Assembly: GCA_047967505.1 (NCBI GenBank)
Contig: CM106538.1
Source of the DNA: Dipteris shenzhenensis
Taxonomy: Eukaryota; Polypodiophyta; Polypodiopsida; Gleicheniales
Strand: one strand, 5' to 3'
Length of the DNA: 64,000 nucleotides
Below the pieces are notes generated by a model that was not told the origin of the DNA, did no database searches, and saw only the letters and a program-made list of their open reading frames with translations. The stretch's first letter is position 1; each line of letters opens with the position of its first letter. The position numbers and the translations under genes were made by a program. Positions 55,601-64,000 of this stretch are shown here, piece after piece.

Positions 55601-58600
55601 TGTACGCACCTCAATGTAGTTGAAACGGACTTGCGTGCAAAGTGGAGCCCCCATCCAATAAGTACTAGTTTGAATAACACACCTAGGACCGTGTTTTTTC
55701 ATGGTTGTGCATGACACTAAGGCAAAAACGGTGTTTTATGCTTGATCGACAATGCAAAGCATATCTGATGGGCACAATACTTTGCACACACCTTTAAATA
55801 TATGGAATTGACTTACATGCAAAATGGCACGCCCATCCCATAAGTGCTTTATCAGATAACATACCTAGTAGCGTGTTTTTTTACGGATGTGCATGACACG
55901 AGCAAAAATAGTAATTTAATGCTCGATCGACCATGCAAAGGATATCCGATGGGCACAACACTTTTCTTACACATCAACCTAGGTGGTATTGAAATGTTCT
56001 CAATGAGGCACACCCATCCGATAAGTTCTTGGTCAGGTAACACACCTAATGGCGTGTCTTTTGCGGATGTCCATATCACTAGGGAAAAAATGGTGTATAA
56101 TGCATGATCGACCATGCAAAGCATATCCGATGGTGAAAATACTTTGCACGCACCTCAACGTAGTTGAAACGGACTTGCGTGCAAAGTGGAGCCCCCATCC
56201 GATAAGTACTTATTTGAATAACACACCTACGGCCGTGTTTTTATATGGTTGTGCGTGACTCTAAGGCAAAAACGGTGTTTTATGCTTGATCGACAATGCA
56301 AAGCATATCCGATGGGCACAATACTTTGCACACACCTTCAACTAGGTGGAATTGACTTACATGCAAAGTGGCATGCCCATCGCATAAGTTCTTGATTGGA
56401 TAACACACCTAGCATCGTGTTTTTTTACGGATGTGCATGACACTAGAGCAAAAATAGTATTTAATGCTCAATCGACCATGCAAAGCATATCCGATGGGCA
56501 CAATACTTTTCGTACACCTCAACCTAGGTGGTATTGAAATGTTCTCAAAGAGGCACACCCATCCGATAAGTACTTGGTTAGATAACATACCTAAGGGCGT
56601 GTTTTTTTACGGATGTGCATACCACTAGGGAAAAAATGGTGTATAATGTGTGATCTACCATGCAAATCATATTAGATGGTGACAATACTTTGCACACACC
56701 TCAACGTAGTTGAAACAGACATGCGTGCAAAGTGGAGCCCCCATCCGATAAGTACTTATTTGAATAACAGAGCTACGGCCGTGTTTTTATATGGTTGTGC
56801 ATGACATAAAGGCAAAAACGGTGTTCTATGCTTGATCGACAATGCAAAGCATATCCGATGGGCACAATACTTTGCACACACCTTCAACTAGGTGGAATTG
56901 ACATACATGCAAAGTGGCACGCCCATCGCATAAGTGCTTGATCGGCTAACACACCTAGCAACGTGTTTTTTTACGGATGTGCATGACACGAGCAAAAATA
57001 GTATTTAATGCTCGATCGACCATGCAAAGCATATCCGATAGGCACAATACTTTTCGTACACCTCAACCTAGGTGGTATTGAAATGTTCTCAAAGAGGAAC
57101 ACCCATCCGATAAGTACTTGGTCAGATAACATACCTAAGGGCGTGTTTTTTTGCGGATGTGCATACCACTAGGGAAAAAACGGTGTATAATGCCTGATCG
57201 ACCATGCAAATCATATCCGATGGTGACAATACTTTGCACACACCTCAATGTAGTTGAAACGGACTTGCGTGCAAAGTGGATCCCCCATCTAATAAGTACT
57301 TGTTTGAATAACACACCTAGGCCCGTGTTTTTTCATGGTTGTGCATGACACTAAGGCAAAAACGGTGTTTTATGCTTGATCGACAATGCAAAGCATATCC
57401 AATGGGCACAATACTTTGCACACACCTTCAACTAGGTGGAATTGACTTAAATGCAAAGTGGCATGCCGATCCCATAAGTGCTTGATTGGATAACATACCT
57501 AGCAACGTGTTTTTTTATGGATGTGCATGACACTAGAGCAAAAATAGTATATTTAATGCTTGATCGACCATGCAAAGGATATCCGATGGGCACAACACTT
57601 TTTTTACGCCTCAACCTAGGTGGTATTGAAATGTTCTCAAAGAGGCACACCCATTCGATAAGTACTTGGTCAGATAACATACCTAAGGGCATGTTTTTTG
57701 CGGATGTGCATACCACTAGGGAAAAAACGGTGTATAATGCGTGATCGACCATGAAAATCATATCCGATGGTGACAATACTTTGCACACACCTCAACGTAG
57801 TTGAAAGGGACATGCGTGCAAAGTGGATCCCCCATCCGATAAGTACTTGTTTGAATAACACACCTAGGACCGTGTTTTTTCATGTTGTGCATGACACTAA
57901 GGCAAAAACGGTGTTTTATGCTTGATCGACAATGCAAAGCATATCCGATGGGCACAATAATTTGCACACACCTTCAACTAGGTGGAATTGACTTACATGC
58001 AAAGTGGCATGCCCATCCCATAAGTGCTTGATGGGATAACATACCTAGTAATGTGTTTTTTTACGGATGTGCATGACACTAGAGCAAAAATAGTATTTAA
58101 TGCTCGATCGACCATGCAAAGATATCCGATGGGCACAACACTTTTCGTATGCCTCAACCTAGGTGGTATTGAAATGTTCTCAAAGAGGCACACATAACAC
58201 ACCTAAGGGGGTGTTTTTTTGCGGATGTGCATATCACTAGGGAAAAAATGGTGTATAATGCGTGATCGACCATGCAAAGCATATCCAATGGTGACAATAC
58301 TTTGCACGCACCTAAATGTAGTTGAAACAGACTTGCGTGCAATGTGGAGCCCCCATCCGATAAGTACTTATTTGAATAACACACCTACGGCCGTGTTTTT
58401 ATATGGTTGTGCATGACACTAAGGCAAAAACGGTGTTTTATGCTTGATCGACAATGCAAAGCATATCCGGTGGGCACAAAATTTGCACAGACCTTCAACT
58501 AGGTGGAATTGACTTACATGCAAAGTGTCACGCCCATCCCATAAGTGCTTGATCGGATAACATACCCAGCAGCATGTTTTTTTATGGATGTGCATGACAC

Positions 58601-60290
58601 TAGAGCAAAAATAGTATTTAATGCTCGATCGACCATGCAAAGGATATCCGATGGGCACAACACTTTTTGTACACCTCAACCTAGGTGGTATGGAAATGTT
58701 CTCAAAGAGGCACACCCATCCGATAAGTACTTGGTCAGATAACACACCTAAGGGCGTGTTTTTTTGCGGATGTGCATACTACTAGGGAAAAAACGGTGTA
58801 TAATGCATGATCGACCATGCAAATCATATCCAATGGTGACAATACTTTGCACACACCTCAATGTAGTTGAAACGGACTTGCGTGCAAAGTGGAGCCCCCA
58901 TCCGATAAGTACTTGTTTGAATAATACACTTAGGACCGTGTTTTTTCATGGTTGTGCATGACACTAAGGCAAAAACGGTGTTTTATGCTTGATCGACAAT
59001 GCAAAGCATATTCGATGGGCACAATACTTTGCACACACCTTCAAATAGGTGGAGTTGAATTACATGCAAAGTGGCACACCCATCCCATAAGTGCTTGATC
59101 GGATAACATACCTAGCAGCGTGTTTTTTTATAGATGTGCATGACACTAGAGGAAAAATAGATTTAATGCTCGATCGATCGTGCAAAGGATATCCGATGGG
59201 CACAAGACTTTTGTACACCTTAACCTAGGTGGTATTGAAATGTTCTCAATGAGGCATACCCATCTGATAAGTACTTGGTCAGATAACACACCTAATGGCA
59301 TGTGTTTTTGCGGATGTCCATATCACTAGGGAAAAAATGGTGTATAATGCGTGATCGACCATGCAAAGCATATCCGATGGTGACAATACTTTGCATGCAC
59401 CTCAACGTAGTTGAAACGGACTTGTGTGCAAAGTGGAGCGCCCATCCGATAAGTACTTATTTGAATAACACGATGACATAAAGGCAAAAACGGTGTTTTA
59501 TGCTTGATCGACAATGCAAAGCATATCCTATGGGCAAAATACTTTGCACACACCTTCAACTAGGTGGAATTGACTTACATGCAAAGTGGCATTCCCATCG
59601 CATAAGTACTTGATCGGATAACACACCTAGCAATGTGTTTTTTTACGGATGTGCATGACACTAAGGTAAAAATGGTATTTAATGCTCGATCGACCATGCA
59701 AAGTATATCTGATGGGCACAATACTTTTCCTACACCTTAACCTAGGTGGTATTGAAATGTTCTCAAAGAGGCACACCCATCCGATAAGAAATTGGTCAGA
59801 TAACATACCTAAGGGCATGTTTTTTTACGGATGTGCATATCACTACGGGAAGAACGTTGTATAATGCATAATCGACCATGCAGAGCATATCTGATGGTGA
59901 CAATACTTTGCATGCATCTCAACCTATTTGAAACATACTTGCGTGAAAAGTGGAGCCCCCATCCAATAAGTACTTGTTTGATTAACACACTTAGGACCGT
60001 GTTTTTTCATTGTTGTGCATGACACTAAGGCAAAAACAGTGTTTTATGCTTGATCGACAATGCAAAGCATATTCGATGGGCACAATACTTTGTACACACC
60101 TTCAACTAGGTGGAATTGACTTACATGCAAAGTGGCACACCCATCCCATAAGTGCTTGATTGGATAACATACCTAGCAGGCTCGTGTTTTTTTACGGATG
60201 TGCATGACACTAGAGAAAAAATAGTATTTAATGCTCGATCGACCATGCAAAGGATAACTTGGCTTGTCCATCTGATGAGTACTTGATCGG
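52690..60290. repeat. Satellite: ~182-bp monomers in a ~545-bp trimeric higher-order repeat
   Basis: The landmark ATGACACTAAGGCAAAAACG recurs at 53355, 53901, 54445, 55166, 55711, 56255, 56801, 57345, 57891, 58413, 58958, 59473 and 60019. Most spacings are 544-546 bp. Exceptions: one extra monomer near 54986, and two short units of about 520 bp. Each 545-bp unit holds three monomers of about 182 bp (types with GTGTTTTTTCATGG, TTTACGGATGTGCATG and TTTGCGGATGTGCATA). From 52,690 to 53,350 the monomers are more diverged, as at an array edge. Reading frames on both strands are copies of the repeat and not genes. No telomere-type repeat and no CENP-B box was seen. Confidence 0.93.
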
Positions 60291-60390
60291 ATAACTTCTC
60301 CCACCAATAAATTAAGTACTAATTAAAAATTATAATAAATGAGTAGATTATTAAAAAGAGACTAATATTTATGTAATTGTTGCTACTGCA

Positions 60391-63300
60391 GCTTGCTTGC
60401 GAAGGACTCTCACAAAGGAGATGGCTATAGATTTTGTTCCAGGGATGGATGTGATTTTATGTAGCAAAAGAGAAGTAGTTGCATTTGCTACAATCCATGA
60501 TAGTGATCCCAATTCAGTTTGCCACTTTCGAAGACTTGGCGAAGATAAGGTGGCAGTTACTGTATCAAAGATTCTTAGCGCACATGTTGAGCTAAAGTAT
60601 AAATGTGGAGATATGGAAACACTTGGAGATGTTATGCCCTACAATACATCCAACAAATCATTTATAGCATGGGACAAAGATGAGACTTATGCAATAGACA
60701 TTATCAAGAATACAAAGTGACCACCTTGGATTTTACTATAGGGGACATTTTACAAATGAGATCATTTGCAAATAAGACTGTAGCAGAAGGTGAAGTATTG
60801 GGATTTGAACAAGTGGAGCAATGGTCATTTGCACAGATGAGGATTCTAAAAGTCACTGACGATGGTATGGTTGATAACATAACATCCTTATGTGATCCCT
60901 ACTATGAGGTAGGCAAGAATATGAGATGGAGCATGCAATTTTTAAACATGAGAAAGAGGCACGTGGTTTTCAATGATAAAGACAAGGTATACTACAATAT
61001 CAAAGAACCTAAAAAGCGTGCCCATGTGCCAGGCTCTATCACTTCAAATGTGGATGATTTCAATATACTCAATTATAGAAGTGACATCTTATCTGGAGTG
61101 GATGAGTTCATTGGTTCTGAGAAACAAAATGATTTTAGAAGCGAAGCCTTATCTGGGGTAGATGAATTCTTGCACAGTGAGAAGGGCAAAGGTTTCAATA
61201 GCGATGTCTTGTCAAGTGTGGATGAGTTCATGCATATTAACAAACCTGGTGTCAATCAAGCTTGTGGATTTGTGAAAGCCATGCAAGATGTCCCAATGAG
61301 TAATGTTCTCTCAGGAGTGGAAGAGTTTCAAGGTTCTCAATACTCTCGTAGAATATTGAATTCATTGAATGGTCCTAAGAGTATGTTAAAAACGAGGATG
61401 AGATCAACAGAGGATTATTCAATATTTAACTTTGATTGTGATATGGACAAGGATGCAACGACCAATCATGGATGCTTGGTTACAAACAAATGTGAGGAGA
61501 AGAAGTGCATAAATACAGATAACAACGTGCACGAGGAACGAAAACGGTCATACATATGCATGAAGAGAAAGCGAATCCAGGCAGATCCACAAAAGCAACC
61601 AAAGAGGAAGAGAGTAATGAAGGAGGAGAACATGTTAAATGCATTGGGATATCTATGTTGCAAGCGAAGATGTATGTGCTTCATTAATCTTGCAGACATC
61701 ACGGAATGTAGAGGACACGTGTGGCAAATAAGAGGAAGCGAAAGAAATGAATACCTTCTCACAAGTCTCTCTTGCTTTCTTCAGAATGGCAATAAAAGGC
61801 TAAGTTCAAGACAAAAGGTAAAACCTCTCGTAAATGGAAAAAGGATTTGCAATAAGGCATATCGCAATATTACTGGATTATCCCATGGTACATATTGGGA
61901 TTTAGTCAGCAAGGCAAAGGGCGGCAACAAATTTAGCATTCACGGTAATAGAGGAAGGTCCAAATCAAGAATCTCAACTGTTAGGGCAATAGCAATTTTG
62001 CAAGACTTCATACATGAAAATGCTTTACCTCAACCCCATATATCTACCAAACTCCCTAACGGTGATGAGATCACTGAAATGCACCTTCCAATGGGCTCGA
62101 CAAAGCTCGAAGTATTTGACTCTATTGTAGAAAAGCAAAGGCAAAGAGGGGATGCCATAGCTTCTTCTCATACTTTGTATACTCTTTGGAAGAAGAACTT
62201 TGGATATGTTAAAATCCCAAGGAGGCAAAAAATGTCAAAGTGCAATGTCTGTGATGATTTAAAGTGAGCGATTGAGAGTGCAACATGTCCAAACCAAAGG
62301 GAATTATACAAAAAAAACCGAAAATCTCATCATGACCTTATTCGACATTCCAGACAAAAATATGCATTTTGGAAGGAGCAAGCTATTTCGCATCCCGATG
62401 ACTACATGTGCCTTATTGTAGATGGCATGGATCAGAATGCAACAACATTGCCTCGTTTTGTTGCCACTCCACCTAAATTACAAGGAAAGCACTTTCTAAA
62501 GACACATCTATGTGGAGTGTTAGTGCATGGAATTAAGTTCTTTGCAAATATATGGATTGATTCCTTGCATCTACATGATAGCAATCAAGTTGTAACATCT
62601 ATTATGAAGGCAATTCGCAATGTACATGCAGAAAAAGGTCGCCTACCACCGACTTTGAGAATACAAGCTGATAATTGCTGGTGAGAAAATAAGAATGTAC
62701 TCATGTTTGCATTCTGCTCCATGCTAGTTACTCATCGAATCTTCAATGAGGTCGAATGTGGATTTTTGTATGTTGGGCATACACATGAGGATATCGATCA
62801 GGTTTTTAGGACAGTCTCAAGGGAGCTTAAATGCAAGGATGTGGAGACAATAGATGACTTGGTAAGAAGATGTGGCAGGCAAGTTGGTGGTCATAAGGAA
62901 AGTACAGTATGTGAGAGGCTCGAAAGAATGTATGATTAGAAGAGCTTCATTCTACCTTTCATACAAATGGGTGGTGATGCATTGACAGGTCATACCAATC
63001 CACACTACTTTCGTTTTTTTTTTAAAGACGAAAAACTCGTAATGCAATGGCAACAGTATTCTCATGATACAAAATGGGAACTTGAAGATCCTTACAGTCC
63101 CTTAACTTCAATTCCCAGCAAGGAAAGGTATCCAACATGGGCTCCTATACAAGAATTCAATGAGAGGTCTAACTATGAAATAGAAAGATTAAAAGCATTT
63201 ATTACATACAAAGAGGAAATGCTCCGGAGATATCCTGATTCGAAGCCTACTTGGAGAGAACACACTACCACTGTAATTAACAAGACATGAAAATTAATAA

Positions 63301-63890
63301 AGGACCTTGAGAGAATGCGAGGCTCAAAGGATGTCAAGGAAGAATGCAATATGTTTTGGCCAAATGTTCATAACGATTTGCATCCAGCTCCAATCTTTGA
63401 AAATGAATTTATATCATTACTCCCACGTCCATATTGTGGACCGAAGAAGAGAGAGTTTATGCCACAAGTAGATATAGAGGTCGATTGTTTTGTTGTGGTT
63501 CGGCCATCGGATGATGAATATGAGAATGTGAAGTTTTGGGTTGCAAAAGTAGTTGATGTGCAAAGAGATGACCAAGGGAGAGCTACAACATTTACAACGG
63601 TATGGTATGAGCCAAAGGGCAAGAAGGAGAATATGGATAACAACACATTGTATACTAATTGTATAATGAAGGAGTGGGTCCCAAATGTTGAAGCGGTCTC
63701 TCAAGTTTCGACGGAGACAATCATAGTATCTTGGCATTCAAGGGCAAAGAAATCAAAGAAGCGCATGGGATATGAGGTAGAAGGAAAAATAAAAATACCA
63801 CAACAAACTATTTTGCATATACACGAATTTTTAAGGATGCTCACCATGGAGGAAGTAGAAGGAGACAGCGCAAATGAAGAATGTCCATGA
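60391..63890 (+). pseudogene. DUF7869-type transposase-like protein, copy 2 (four in-frame stops)
   Basis: An acceptor (GTTGCTACTGCAG) precedes 60391. A first block (60397-60717, MAIDFVPGMDVILCSKREVV) is out of frame by one base with the main ORF at 60717-63890. That ORF runs about 1,057 codons with TGA 62265, TGA 62682, TAG 62937 and TGA 63288; each reads Arg or Gln after reversal. Numbered from 60717: a repeated LSGVDEF(I/L) motif (four to five copies, about 120-205), CCKRRCMCF (about 315), CNVCDDLK (about 510), CLIVDGMDQNATTLPRF (about 565), ADNCW-stop-ENKN (about 653) and VGHTHEDIDQVF (about 687). The D-to-D spacing (40-42) equals that of copy 1. A BAH- or chromo-like stretch (DCFVVVRPSDDEYENVKFWV) lies near 63487-63545. 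The two copies point outward, away from each other, and copy 2 abuts the satellite. Confidence 0.68.
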
Positions 63891-64000
63891 TTAAAGCTTT
63901 GTATTGAAGTCCATTGAAGGATTTTATTTGGGTACTAGGCAAGAAGCGAATCCAAGACAATTATAATCAGAGTCATCACCTCCTATGTCAAATGAGAGTC

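Noticed and set aside
52717-60022. Dozens of 60-110-codon ORFs with repeated peptides on both strands
   Set aside because: They are translations of the satellite monomers and change with the repeat, with no start or codon signal.
52690-60290. CENP-B box or telomere repeats in the satellite
   Set aside because: Neither TTCG....A..CGGG nor TTTAGGG-type repeats were seen when reading the monomers.
1-64000. UGA as a sense codon (code change or selenocysteine)
   Set aside because: TAG and TAA stops are also present, intact genes here end at TGA, and no selenocysteine element was seen.

Overview
The window looks like nuclear, repeat-rich DNA of a land plant, perhaps a fern or other seed-free plant. 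The evidence is intron-containing coding fragments with GT..AG borders, Ty1/copia elements primed by initiator tRNA-Met, long (CT)n tracts, satellites, and many coding relics broken by transition-type stop codons. The species is an inference; nothing in the sequence fixes it.

Layout. 0-3.1 kb (+): a decayed transposase-like gene with a coiled coil and a D-L-K / C-P-L-C / L-H core. 3.3-3.9 kb (+): a TATA box and a truncated copy of a centromeric histone H3 (CENH3) gene. 4.4-7.65 kb (-): a long DUF7869-type transposase-like ORF. 7.7-9.2 kb: an array of GGCC-centred palindromes, then an AT-rich tandem repeat. 9.29-15.12 kb (-): a complete copia element (5-bp target duplication GCTAT). 15.1-18.3 kb: pyrimidine-rich DNA, then a second palindrome array with a 104-bp period. 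18.4-24.06 kb (+): 'gene A', a ParB-like domain followed by a SET domain, split by a gag-only LTR retrotransposon (target duplication GTGGA). 24.9-34.5 kb: another coding relic, then a LINE interrupted by a second copia element (target duplication ATGAT). 34.5-42.4 kb: microsatellites, a 0.47-kb tandem duplication and two unrecognised relics.

51.86-42.4 kb (-): 'gene B', the most unusual locus. It has a TATA box, a short leader exon, a 2-kb G-rich first intron with long palindromes, an unrecognised N-terminal region, a ParB-like domain (DGQHW), an acidic linker and three successive Ulp1/C48-type cysteine peptidase units that share one four-exon layout. 52.7-60.3 kb: a satellite of ~182-bp monomers in a ~545-bp trimeric higher-order repeat. 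60.4-63.9 kb (+): a second DUF7869-type ORF, paralogous to the first.

Across the window, most stops that interrupt long frames are TGA, TAG or TAA where C-to-T reversal gives CGA, CAG or CAA, with TGA commonest. That order (CG, then CHG, then CHH) is what decay by deamination of methylated cytosine would give. In addition, the LINE and both copia elements each carry a 14-bp tandem duplication exactly where their reading frame breaks.
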